From contig OX638368.1 of assembly GCA_951812925.1 (NCBI GenBank), positions 25,793,187 through 25,857,186 of the forward strand: a stretch of 64,000 nt of DNA, written 5' to 3'. Both the position numbers and the translations under genes were made by a program. Under the pieces are notes generated by a model, which worked only from the letters and a program-made list of their open reading frames with translations, had not been told where the DNA came from and ran no database searches. The DNA is from Calliopum simillimum (lineage: Eukaryota; Arthropoda; Insecta; Diptera; Lauxaniidae). Shown one piece after another: positions 24,794 to 35,737 of this stretch (positions within the stretch are counted from its first letter, which is position 1; each line of letters begins with the position of its first letter).

Positions 24794-25392
24794 TATAGTT
24801 CTCTAAATAAAGCCACTATATGAATGTGGCTCTAGTATGAATCCACCCCACTTTACCTTAATTCAGTGTTTATTTTAATTGCTAAAATATACAATATACT
24901 TCAAGCTAGTTTTTTTTTTGTTTTTGTTTTCATTTCAAATTTCAGCGAATATAAAAATCAAATCAAAAAAAAAAAAAAAATGGTTTACTATAATTAGCGA
25001 CGAAAGCTTGACTTATAAATATTAAATATTTATTACTAACGCATATTTGTTTATGCGAAATTAGATTAAAAACAAACAAAAAAAAAATTCAGAACGATTA
25101 TAAGGAGTTTAAACTTTCAGAAGTCATTCGCTTAATTATGCAAATTATACAAGTATCACTTAATTCGGTTATCTTAAACGTAGTTTATCACTGAGTTCAC
25201 ATTACAAATACAATGAATATTTGGTAATCATCAGCATCGATAACAGTAGCGGTATCGGTACCATTTTTACACCCAAAAAACTGGTTTAATTTTACCGTTT
25301 ACCGGTCAACGTTCAACTTACCATAAACTATTAATCTTTGTATGTCGTTGTATAAATGTATGCAATATATACACAGAAAAAATAATTTTTTA

Positions 25393-25620
25393 TACGTTTT
25401 TTATTCGCGCCTGAAATTCCCTGTTAAAAAATGGGAGAAAAAATTCTTAAAAACAAATGTCAAAATATTCCCTCCCTAAAATTATTGCCGATAACCTTAC
25501 TTTCCAGTAAATTTTTTCCCTGGTATTAAATTTTTTCCCTGGTATTAAATTTTTTTTTTTGCGATTGCTTACCAGGGTGGGGAGTCTGAGAATAAATTCT
25601 CGAGAATGTTTAGGCTCATT
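25393..25620 (+). repeat. Dispersed repeat, copy 2
   Basis: Repeats the 2206-2360 segment (TTTTTATTCGCGCCTGAAATT..., ATTATTGCCGATAACCT) with a local tandem duplication of CCCTGGTATTAAATTTTTT (about 25519-25555). It ends with CTCGAGAAT and GAGCC phrases also present inverted near 4780-4865. Confidence 0.5.
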
Positions 25621-26599
25621 ATTTTCACAGTGCTAATACAACTTTGAATGCAAGTGAATTGAAAGTTTTTGCCTTTGTCTTAAGCCCCATAAACCGTGAA
25701 CGAAATTATCTAAAAGAACAGAACACAGCAAAGGAGTTATTTAGCTGTTCTGCATTATGCATTCATCAATCGTGCGAGGAGTAAATCGTAAATAAAAAAA
25801 AAATCTTTATTTTTCTTATATTGTACTTTACACTTAAAGAAAACGAAAAAACAAAGCCACTTAAAACCGGTATACTGGTAAGGCATTAACACCATCAATA
25901 TATCCAATATCCAGTTGCCATTTTTTTTTTTTTTTTGTTATTAGTTTATGAGCCACCAGTTCCAATCTAAAACACAAAGGAATTGTTTTTTCTTTTATCA
26001 TTTTCTCAAAAAACCAGTTAGCAGCAGCCAAGAGACTAACTGAACAAACGGTTTTTTGCAAATCCAACCAACCAACACTCATAAATTATTTTACAGGATA
26101 TGATATACATATACAAAGATATTGTGTTTTTACGTGTATTGGTTACTGCTACTTTTATGTACACGTATGATATTAAAAGCTGTTACCTGCTGTATTGTTT
26201 GCAAATAAAAAAAAAATCAATCTGAACTACATTGAACTGTTGAATTGAATTTCATCATAGACAGACAGGATCTTTTGTGAAAATAATCTTAAGAAAACTT
26301 GGAGAAAAAGTTGTGAAAATGGTAATATTTAATTGCAACAATAAAAACGTTTTGAGAAAATAATAAAAATTGTTTCTATGTATCTACACAAGTGGAGCCA
26401 CGCCCTCTTGTCCAATTCATATAGTTTTTATTCTGAGCTTGCGATGACTATCTCTAAAGTCTTTGCGAAATTTGGTTGCATTATCTCAGAAAAATCCTCT
26501 GCACTATAAAGCATTTATAAAATTTGCTTGTGCTACGCATTTTTTTTCCCAATGCTCCAAATTTTTGTTCAGAGCTTGCCATTACTGTAACTTGTACTA

Positions 26600-27029
26600 G
26601 GTGGCGATCAGAGAGCAAAGTTGCGCTCAAAGGAAAGCGGGGCGAATATCAAGTTGCGTACAGCGATCACAGTGGGCGCTTAGAGCCAAGCGTGAAGCGG
26701 CACTTCGAATATATTTTTCTTTGTATCTTTCGAATGAAAACATCGATGAGAAAGATACAAAGAATACAAGCAATTAAAGCCGCTTCACGCTTTTTTTTCA
26801 CATTTTGATGTGTTTTACTATTGATCTATATTTTATCTATTCTTTCATTTTCCTGTTCTAATTTGACTGGAAACACACAAAAAACTGTAAAACAAAGCAT
26901 TTGCGGCGCTTGCATCGCAGCGCTTTCAATGTGATCGCGTTTTTTCATACAAATGTTTCTACACTGTTTTAAAGCTAAAGCGTTGCTTTGAGCTCAACTT
27001 TGCTCATAGCGCGCTCTCTGATTGCGACT
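26600..27029. mobile_element. TIR element related to 8848-9506, copy 2
   Basis: The left end GGTGGCGATCAGAGAGCAAA and right end GCGCTCTCTGATTGCGACT are inverted and align with the termini at 8848 and 9506. The interior shares TACAGCGATCACAGTGGGCG and the TTTTAAAGCTAAAGCGTT phrase. Flanking triplets are CTA and TTA, so the target duplication is less clear. It is shorter (~430 bp) because the 24-bp array is nearly absent. Confidence 0.6.
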
Positions 27030-27502
27030 TATGTACAGTGCGCTCGCGATACTATGAACTAATGTAAACCAAGCCTTTTCATTTATGCGAAATTGTTCAT
27101 ATTTACAAAAGGCAGAGCGGGTATTCCTTTAAACGTGTAAATGTCTCGAAAACTTTGTAAACTCGTACTAGTTGTCAAAATCAATATTTTGGGGTGTTCA
27201 TATGTTGGGATGTTAATATTATCGCGAGTTCACTGTATGTATTTTAATTACATACTCGCAAAACATGATCTAAATATACCCTTGCTTTAGGGTATATATG
27301 AGTCGGTTATTTTGAAAATGACTTAAGTGCATTAAAGGGCAGAAGTATCTAATGTCAAAATATGAATTGGCTGGCATTTTGTTAGAAATTAATAAAACTA
27401 TGCTTTGTTTTCACAGAAAGTTTAACTAATGGTGTATAAAAAAAAATGTGATATCCGTCCAATAACCGATTATTATGGCACATAATGTGTATGTGGAGCG
27501 GA

Positions 27503-27739
27503 TGTAACATATTATAAATACATTGTTTAATGTTAACACTTGTTTAATTTTAACCTAATTAATTTTTTAAAAAACTATTACATATTGAAAAAATATTTTT
27601 CTTTTCAATTGTCAAACTTACAAAAATTTTCTTTCGGACTTAAAACTTCAATAAGAAGCCACAAAATTGTAAAATACTTATAAAAAAGAGATGGAAAACA
27701 TGAAATATATTTTGTTACAATTGACGCCCACCGTGGGGC
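27503..27739 (+). repeat. Short LTR followed by a primer-binding site (relic)
   Basis: A 217-bp segment begins TGTAACA (27503) and ends TGTTACA (27719), an exact 7-bp inverted repeat as in LTRs. It is followed within 3 bases by TGACGCCCACCGTGGGGC (27722-27739), 16 of 18 matches to the tRNA-Lys(CUU)-type primer-binding site. No gag or pol follows, so the remainder of the element has been lost. Confidence 0.6.
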
Positions 27740-28155
27740 AAGTGTTTTATATTGTTAAATGAATAGAAGTAGAGAATATTAAAACAGGTACGGTTTTCAT
27801 CATAATTGAAAACTATATACTCAATGTTATACGAGTGTCAGTAGAATTTAGAATTTCACCACTGCATTTTATTGAAATGACTAGACTCGCAAATATACTT
27901 TTAGAAAAAATGTCATAAAAAAATCAAACAAAAAAAAAATTAAATTATCTTATTTCCTGTACTCTAAATGAGCACATAACCAAACTTAGCTACTCATTGT
28001 TGATAATAATCTTCATCTATCAGTTCTGAAAAATAATGTCGACTGATAAGATAAGCACATATTTTTTGCAAACCTCGTAGTGCACTACGTCTTAACAAAA
28101 TTACTATAAATACTATAAAAATGTTTTTTTTAATACGATCACAAAATCAAACTAA

Positions 28156-30012
28156 TAGGGCTATTCTGGCTAAGACAGCAGAAAGTCTTTCTGAATACAT
28201 GTCAGAATTACTTTCTAAGATTCCCGAAGACATTCGGTATTCTGGCGCAGAAATCTTTAAGAAAAAGCTCATAAATTCACCACATAAAAGCTTTCGAGGT
28301 GAACTTGTCAAATTGTGCAAACTAACATGGTTGAATTGCTCTGGTTGCAGCGATAACAAATGCTTCTTCTTCTTAAACTACGAAAATGTCAAAATTCTTT
28401 GTTTTGATTATAGACTTTTGACAGATAGCAAGGCAAGATGCCGGGTTACATTTTTTATTTTGACATGCAAAATAAGTTCTTCCTGCGCGCCGCCATATAA
28501 TATTGTGCAGAAATTATTGCTATATGTTTTTACACGAACTTTTCTTTCTTTTTGTAACTATTAGAACAAATATTAAACCAAAATAGTTATAATTTTGTTT
28601 TTCCCTTTATCATTATCACGCATACAAACAAAAATTTAACAACTGCCAATTTTACTTTAAAAACTGTTGTTGTTTTTTTTATATTTTTTTTTGCCCAAAT
28701 AGGGCTCTCAAAATTAATTACAACAACAGCAACAGAAAGTTCTGGTCAAATCTACTTTCGGAGATATAGCCATCGGAAGATCGGGATATAGCTTTTATGA
28801 AAACCCGTAAAAGTTCAGAATCCCTTAATGGATTTTAATAATATTGGTGTCATATGAAAGGTATTTTAACTAGCTATAAAAACAATATCCGAGTCATGGC
28901 TTTGGAGATATGGCGAATTTTCGAAAGTTTTTACCAGTTTTTTTGTTTTTAATGCACTATTTTTCCAAAAATGTCTTATTAACAAAAACGGCATATGAAA
29001 GGTAATTTAATAAGCTACAATACTGAACAAAAAATTTTCTAAATCTTGCTCGTAGTTTTCGAGATATTACGACTTTTCTAAAATTTGGGCCGATTTTTTT
29101 TCCCACAGTAATTTGGCATAAGAGTAGGAGTAAGTGGGCGGCTTCGGCCGCAGCTCCGGATTTAAAACTCCCAAAAATCCAATACCGGCTTCACGGCGAT
29201 CTTCGGCCACGAATCAGTCTATAATATATCCATCAAATAGTTTGCTAGCAAATTTCCAAATTTCCGTTGTTGTTGTTCATGAAAATTTCTTTGGCTTACT
29301 TTTTTGTTTTCCTATAAAAAATGTGCTAATGAAGGAAATGAGGTATAAATTGCATACCAAATCGAATAAAATTGATTAGGATTTCATAATTTGTTACAAA
29401 AACTATAGGTTAATAAGACATTTTTTGGAAAAATAGTGCTTTAAAAATAAAAAACTGGTCAAAATTTTTGAAAATACGCCATATCTCGAAAATGTTGACT
29501 CGGATTTAAATTTTTTGTAAAACACCACCAATATTATCAAAATCCAGCCAGGGGTTCCGAACTTATATCGGTTTTTATTAAAGCTGTATCCCGATCTTTC
29601 GATGGCTATATCTCCGAAAGTAGATCCGACCAGACATTTTTGATTATATATTCTTTCTTAAAATTAAAAGCTTAATAAGCCAAATTAGGTTTAAAAAGAA
29701 AATATTAACAGTCGATAATCTAACACTAAGCCCAGCTGTTTTATGATAAAAAATTATAAACAAGCAATAAAATAAAATTTTTCATAATTCTTCACTTTTC
29801 ACATAATAAAAACCTGGCAGCAAGCAACTAATAGTTTTAAGATCGCACTAAGGCCTCCTACGCAGCAGGTATTAAAAGTCGTATTCATAAAGACGGAAAA
29901 GAGCTTTCTAAATGCTACCAGAATACCAAAACATCTTCGTTAGTACTTTCGTAGCAGTGAAGACTGTGGTGAGCTGTTTGACAGCTCTAATACTGTCGCC
30001 AGAATAGCCCTA
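28156..30012. mobile_element. TIR element (TAGGGCTATTCTGGC) carrying a nested foldback
   Basis: TAGGGCTATTCTGGC at 28156-28170 is exactly inverted at 29998-30012, with TA at both edges. The element spans 1.86 kb and contains the foldback 28739-29635, so it is the older insertion. A 147-codon open frame at 28121-28564 overlaps the left end; it matches no family I know and its tail is low-complexity, so I do not call it a gene. Confidence 0.55.
28739..29635. repeat. Foldback element, family 'CGATCTTCCGAT', copy 1
   Basis: The inverted arms 28739-28983 and 29409-29635 share phrases such as CTACTTTCGGAGATATAGCC, GATCGGGATA.AGCTTT and TTTTTCCA..AAATGTCTTATTAA. The loop (28984-29408) is unique. 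Related arms occur at 31.65-32.5 kb and 60.36-60.52 kb. Confidence 0.75.
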
Positions 30013-31652
30013 TAAATCTCATTTTAATATAGTAGACTAGCATATTCCGGTATGCGTTGCCCCAACTTGTCTTGTATGAGGAGCGTTGCATTGCAAATTT
30101 GTCCCGATTCATGTTACATATGAACCAAATTTTATCTATGTGCGTTGAATGGTTTCGGAGACATGATGAATATGATTTTTTCGTGGAGTGATCGAAATAA
30201 AGTCATCATTTCGGTCTTTTTATTATTTTTTGTACTATTATTAAGTCAGATGACACATTTAAGGCGATGAACCAAAAACGAAAATATTTTTGTGGATTCT
30301 CTCACTTAAAAAATTACTTATTTTCTGTTTTATTATGTGTGAATATGCAAATATTCGTATTTTAGTATGTTACTATAACGTCATTGTTATTGACTTTATT
30401 AATTTAATTAACGATGGATTAACGTTCTCTGTTTTACATATACCACTAGCAAGGTATACGTACCACTAGTAATGTTGTTTTTCGAAGTTGACATTTTCTT
30501 TTTGATATTCTTCATTCCAAATTGCAGTAAACCACTTGCTGACATAATCGCTCATTACGTGCAAATTATTCAGCTAAATAAAAAACAAAATATGTCAGCA
30601 CTTTGCATAGATCTGGAAACTACATTCCGAAGTAAAAACTAGGGTAACAATGTTGGTTTGAAAATTATTAACAATATTGTAACTTTTTTTTTTCTTTTGT
30701 TAGAAAAAACACATAAAATTTGGATTTTCGTATACTAAATAAAGTATATTATTTCCGATAAAAGTACACTTTATAATTTCCTATTTTTTTTTTTTTTTTG
30801 GAAAATCTATGCTCCAAAAATTGAGTTTTTCTAAATAAATATACTTTGTACTTTTTCAGAATGTATTTTCTAAAGAAATGAGAAGTTTATTTGAGGAAAA
30901 CTTTTGAATGCTCAGAAAACAATCTTATTTCTGCACGAAAAACGACTGACTTATGGGTTTTATTTATGTGCGTTTGCACAACGTTCTAATCTGAATATTA
31001 ATACGCAAGACGAAAAATGTTTCCTACCTTTTTTACTATTTTACAAAAGGAGCACGACTGTAAATTATACACCATTAGAAAGGTATTTGTGTGTGTAAAT
31101 GTGCACAAAGCTAAAATTATTTTAATATTATAATAATAGCCAGGTAAAAATAATTGCAAATTTTTCAATATTAACAACGAGCTGAAAATATGATACAACA
31201 CAAGGATAAAGAAAAAAAGCTGACTGACACTGACACTCAATGTTTTTTTGTTTTCTTTTCGTTTCACATTTGTCACTAGAGATGATAAATCAAAATTTCT
31301 ATTTTGTACCAAATAGCAAAAAAATACTATAACTGTTCAAAAAGTACCAAAATTATTTAATACATTTGTGGTCAAATTTTGACCATTGGGCGATTCTAAT
31401 TTAAATTAGAATATTAATATACATTTATGAATAGACCAGCAAAATATCGGTTTATATAAAATTTCAAAAAAACTCACATTATCGGTGTTATTAAACCCTT
31501 ACTTTTCTAAAATCCGAAGAAATTAATTTAAATTTTTAGCTTTTACTTCAATTCATATGTGAAATAATAGATGTTAACTAAATAAAACCTACAAGGCTTA
31601 AAAAATTGTAAGGTTTCGTAAAATGAACCTAAGTGCAGGCAAAATAATAACA

Positions 31653-32506
31653 CAGGTTTACAAAAAAAAAAAATGTCATGGCGTTTTGACCAGACTATGT
31701 GTTTCCTAGGGACTTTGACGTCCTGAATCCGAATCCTGGGTCCGTTTTTTTTTTTTTCAGAACGCGAGAGAAAAAATATTTCAAGGTCATGTGGAGGTCA
31801 TGTGTCGTTTAGTGATAAATTCGCTAAAATTCTGAATTTAATTTTTTATCATTGAATTCTTAGTCAGCATATGTGATCAAAAAGGTTATCTCGGATCTAG
31901 ATTCGGAGATATAGCTATCGGAAGATCCGGATATATCTTCTATGAAAACCGCTATAAGTTGGGAACCCCTGGATGGATTTGCAAAATATTGGTGTCATAT
32001 GAAAGATATTTTGACAGCCTATAAAAATGTTTTCAATTGGATTCATAGTTTTCGAGATATGAGCTTTTTTGAAATTTTGTGAAATTTTTCAATTACAACA
32101 ATTAATAAATCAACAACATCAACAATAACAACAACAATAACAAAAACAACAACAACAAAAATAACAACAACAACAATAACAACAACAACAAAATACCTTT
32201 CATATGACACCAATATATTCCAAATGCATCTAGGGGTTCCCAACTTATAGCGGTTTTCATAGAAAATATATATTCTGATCTTCCGATGGCTATATCTCTG
32301 AAACTAGGTCCGAGATACTCTTTTTGATCACATATTCTTTTTAAGATCACATGAACCCCATTGTGACCTCCATATGACCTTGAAATCTTTTTTCTCAGAC
32401 GTTCTGGAAAAAAACGGACCCGGGATTCGGATTCAGGACGTCAAAGTCCCTAGGAAACACATTGTCTGGTCAAAACGCCATGACATTTTTTTTTTTTGTA
32501 AACCTG
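31653..32506. repeat. Foldback element, family 'CGATCTTCCGAT', copy 2
   Basis: The arms 31653-32013 and 32190-32506 are closely matched inverted repeats (outer phrases CAGGTTTACA, ATGTCATGGCGTTTTGACCA and CTAGGGACTTTGACGTCC). The inner part shares CGGAGATATAGCTATCGGAA and GGTGTCATATGAAAG with copy 1. The loop is a (CAA)n/(CAACAATAA)n run at about 32095-32190. Confidence 0.8.
32095..32190 (+). repeat. CAA-type microsatellite in a hairpin loop
   Basis: About 95 bp of CAA, AACAACAAT and close variants, exactly in the loop between the arms of the foldback. It produces a spurious Val/Leu/Ile-rich frame on the minus strand. Confidence 0.85.
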
Positions 32507-33143
32507 CGTAATTCGTGCGTCCTCTATATAACCTCTATATAACCTCAAAAATCATTCTTTTTTAACTTCTAGGTTAAAATATCTAAAAACCAAAAGTGCT
32601 AGAGCACTGTTGAACCTGTTGAATAGTTTTAAAGGAAACTGATACATAGTTACTTTTGAAATTAATTTCATTTAAAATACTTGACATAAAAATAAAATAT
32701 TAGCAAAAAAAAAAAAAAATTAAAAATGTAAAAAAACAAAAACAAAAAATAAATAGAAAAAATCTTCTTCTTATTCTTCGTATTTGTAACACTTTTCTAT
32801 CAAAGAACCAATTTACCTTTCTTTGTAAACTGAACTTGAAATGTCATGTCGATGGAGCTAATAAATCTCTTGGGCATAAAAGAGTATGTATAGAAAAACA
32901 ACCAAATTAAATAAATGTAAACTACAGGTGATTGAGAACTTTTAATATAAAAAAATGCGTCTCCCTACTGAAATGTAAGCAAAAGTAATAAACAACTTTT
33001 TAACAACACAAAAACTCATAAAATTTTTGCAAATTTCCAGCGATTATTCATGCTTTAATTCATTACCTAATAATTAAGTACTCGTATATGCCTGATTGAT
33101 TTTCCATATTTAATTTAATGTTATTTTTTTGTGTTCTTTTCAG

Positions 33144-33364
33144 TGGTGGAGGGACACAAGCTGCTGGTTCATCAGCTGGTGGAGCTGGTGGCGGCGGTGG
33201 TGGAGGTGGTGGAGCAGCAACGGGTGCTAGAGGAACAAACAGTTCCGCCAATATGTATTCCGCCCGCCAATCAGTGAGCACCTCTACCGGAGTGCTAATG
33301 GTCGGACCAAATTTTCGTGTTGGCAAAAAAATTGGCTGTGGTAATTTTGGAGAACTGCGATTAG
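33144..33364 (+). CDS. gish: gish, coding exon 2: Gly-rich linker and ATP-binding loop
   Basis: The acceptor is a pyrimidine run ending TTTTCAG at 33143; the donor is G|GTGAGT at 33365. The exon encodes residues about 15-89. First comes a low-complexity Ser/Gly/Ala linker with nine glycines in a row near residues 30-38, then a Ser/Thr-rich stretch. From residue 68 the casein kinase I gamma signature begins: [20 protein letters not shown], including the glycine-rich nucleotide loop G79-x-G81-x-x-G84. This block is almost invariant in the gamma subfamily from flies to vertebrates. The kinase phosphorylates Ser/Thr in acidic or primed sites and is membrane-associated through a C-terminal lipidation signal (family knowledge; that end is outside the window). 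The glycine tract is encoded by a GGN run and is likely length-variable. Confidence 0.95.
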
Positions 33365-34084
33365 GTGAGTAGTTAATCGGGTCTATCAAAAATTTACTAC
33401 ACCTCCGTTGATGTATTATGTTTTAATATCTTTATATCTATAACACAAGAAAATCTGCATAGACGTTCGTTCACAAAGAAGTATCAAATAGTTAAAGAAA
33501 CATTAAATAGTTTTCCTTTGAATGGTTTCCCAGCTCATTGTGATTTAAAGAAAATATAAGGGGTGTAGAAACAAAGTCTGTAATCTTCACTGTTTTCATG
33601 AATGTGTCTGATAATGCCATTTAGTTACATTTAATAAACAAACAAAAAATGCCAATTAAAAAAAAGGCAGCAATGTCCATTGGAGATTGTTACTTTTGTT
33701 TCGATAACTAAACTTTTGAGAAAGAATATTATAATTTGGTTCAAACTTTGTTTATATCTTCATCCAATTCCATTTAACTGAATCATAAAACATACAGTAT
33801 AATAAATATGTGTATTTTCAGAGATACAGTCCTGTAGGACCGGCGGAGACAATTGTCTCAATAGTCCCATCTTTGGTCTAGTTATTTTGTACGTAGAACA
33901 AAATGGACTACACCTAAAGCTTAAATAAATTCAATTAAATTATCAATTGTACCAAAAATAGTCCAAATTTTATTCCTAATCCTTCATTAGTGCCAAAAGT
34001 GGTCCTATTGTGTATCGTTTGTGTCAGTAAAATTATAACGTTACTAACTACGTATGTACTGTTTGGAAGTTCTTCGACTGTTAA

Positions 34085-34385
34085 GAAGAGCGAACGATAG
34101 TGTATCTGTCTAATGACTTGCGCTGCGTGGAGAGACCCGGGTTCAAATCCTCCACTCGGTGATTTTCAATTCCAATTTTTAAATTTCCATTAATTTGTAC
34201 ACAATTTGTCTGAAGATTCTTCGGAGCAAAAAAGGAAACCTATGCCCAATATAGCCAACGTATAAAATAATAAAAAAATTATTTAAAAAAAAATTTCATC
34301 CGCATTGAGATTCGGACCCGGAACACAAGGCTCAGAAAAATATAACGAAAGTCTTTTAGCACAATCGTCTATGAAACATTTTGAC
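34085..34385. repeat. Pair of tRNA-like B-box segments in inverted orientation
   Basis: The + strand at about 34135-34160 reads ACCCGGGTTCAAATCCTCCA, with GGTTCAAATCC fitting the RNA polymerase III B-box. The minus strand at about 34300-34325 reads GGGTCCGAATCTC in a similar setting. I cannot fold a full cloverleaf for either, so these may be tRNA-derived SINE fragments or decayed tRNA pseudogenes. Confidence 0.3.
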
Positions 34386-34458
34386 GTTTTTGTGTGTGTT
34401 TTTGTATATTAAATTAAATTCTTTGAAATTTATAAATAAAATAGAAAAAATTACCTTT

Positions 34459-34535
34459 TTCTGGTTCGAATATAATGCACAAGGAGACAATTGACCTTTT
34501 CCTGGTCTCAATGTGATGCATAAGGAGACAATTGG
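34459..34535 (+). repeat. Two-unit direct repeat
   Basis: TTTTCTGGT...AATATAATGCACAAGGAGACAATTG is followed by TTTTCCTGGTCTCAATGTGATGCATAAGGAGACAATTG-type sequence, two units of about 45 bp. GGAGACAATTG also appears at about 33845, bounding the tRNA-like pair. Confidence 0.5.
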
Positions 34536-35554
34536 TTTCGTCCAATGACAAACAATACAACATGTTAATAGTAAAACTTTATATGTGATGGGATCAGAAC
34601 TTGGACTGGTTGGTCGCCCTCATGGAGTAGCTTACAAAATAGTTTTGGAATAGTCCGTGGTCCTGCAGAGATGTTATTATTAGTTTTTACAAAAACCAAA
34701 AAGGGGAGTTTGCTGACTTTGTTACTATACTCCTCATATATTTTATAATTTCGATGGCTATATTTTCGAAACTTGTTACTCCTTTCGTTCGACAACTTTT
34801 TTTTAAATTTTTGCAGTTTTCAAAGCTTTGAAAATATTTAAAGTAAAACAAAAAATGAATTTGAAGAAACACAAACGAGCTGCAATGCCTAGCGATAATT
34901 TTTTGATTAGATATTTTTCTCTTCCATATACCACTTAAATATTTTAACATCATTCCCCCTTTGCTCCCTGCATTTCCAACCAAGTTCCAAGATTAGATAT
35001 ACACGATTTGAAGAAAGAAATTTATAAACTTTTCCATTCGGTATTTAAATTTTACTAGAGCTGTAAGAAGTTGAAAATTAGCAAGAGAAAAAAAAACAAA
35101 CTATTTTAAATTAGGAGGTAATGCTTTAATTCTGTTGGTTCCGCATTTTTTACTTGGCGTAATTTTAGCTTTTACAACTGTGTAATCCAATAATTGAATA
35201 ATATATACCTAATTTTTTATAATTAATTATTTCTGTGTATGAAATATCTCCTACAAAAGATCTACCTCTGACGAATTCAAAATGTGAATGACTAACCAAA
35301 AAGCACTGAATTAATATGAAAATTTTTAAAATCAAAAGAAAACCACATTATAAAAGAATACAAAAACTAAAAAAATACAAAAGCAAAAGATAATTCAATG
35401 CATATGCTGCATAAAAGAAATAAAGGAAAACCTGTATATTTTTTGTTGATGAAATCAAATACCGGCTTAAGATGTTTTTTTGTGTGTAGGAGGCAAACTG
35501 AAAATTAAGTACTCTTTCGTACCTTTTGCAAAATACAAGGAAATTAATTTTACG

Positions 35555-35595
<41 letters not shown>

Positions 35596-35658
35596 AGAGC
35601 TAAACCCTAAAAGTTGTTTTGTTTATTTTCTTCTGTTTTTTTTTTTTTTTTTTTGTAG

Positions 35659-35737
35659 CGGTCAAAGACCGGTCTTAAACGATCAAACATTTCTACGCCG
35701 GATGAATCATTTACTTAAAGACACGTCCGATCGTTAA
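35659..35737 (+). CDS. Possible alternative terminal exon in gish intron 2
   Basis: A strong acceptor (a T run ending TTTTGTAG at 35658) is followed by an open stretch encoding 25 residues after a split serine codon, starting GQRPVLNDQTF, and ending in TAA at 35735-35737. The stretch is visibly less AT-rich than its surroundings. Its entry phase is 2, which matches the exon 1 donor (AG + C = Ser) but not the exon 2 donor. It could be an alternative last exon spliced directly to exon 1 (a short isoform without kinase domain), part of a nested gene, or chance. I do not recognise the peptide. Confidence 0.25.

Larger units (their letters stand above)
23037..24859. mobile_element. Outer TIR element interrupted by two others
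   Basis: The left end GGGTAAGGTGGGGTAGACTC (23037) pairs with the right end ATCCACCCCACTTTACCTTA (about 24840-24859) as an imperfect inverted repeat. Between them lie a deleted mariner (23309-23886) and another TIR element (23960-24793), so this would be the oldest of three nested insertions. Its own interior has no coding sequence. Confidence 0.45.
576..33143 (+). other. gish intron 1 (32.6 kb)
   Basis: This intron runs from the GTAAGT donor to the CAG acceptor of exon 2. No convincing host coding exon was found inside it. Its recognisable content is itemised separately: foldback repeats, MITEs, mariner remnants, LTR/PBS relics and tandem repeats. Long parts (about 2600-3400, 4080-4780, 6500-8640, 9510-11090, 11460-12950, 14660-16060, 17740-18820, 20210-23030, 25620-26380, 30015-31650 and 32510-33143) show only AT-rich sequence, homopolymer runs and simple repeats. 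Confidence 0.75.

Noticed and set aside
28121..28564. 147-codon + strand frame at the left end of a TIR element
   Set aside because: It overlaps the terminal repeat, has no recognisable domain and turns low-complexity; it is open probably by chance.
32043..32350. Minus-strand frames rich in Val or Leu
   Set aside because: They read through the CAA microsatellite in a foldback loop.
33063..33389. Proline-rich minus-strand frame
   Set aside because: It is the antisense shadow of the glycine-rich gish exon 2.
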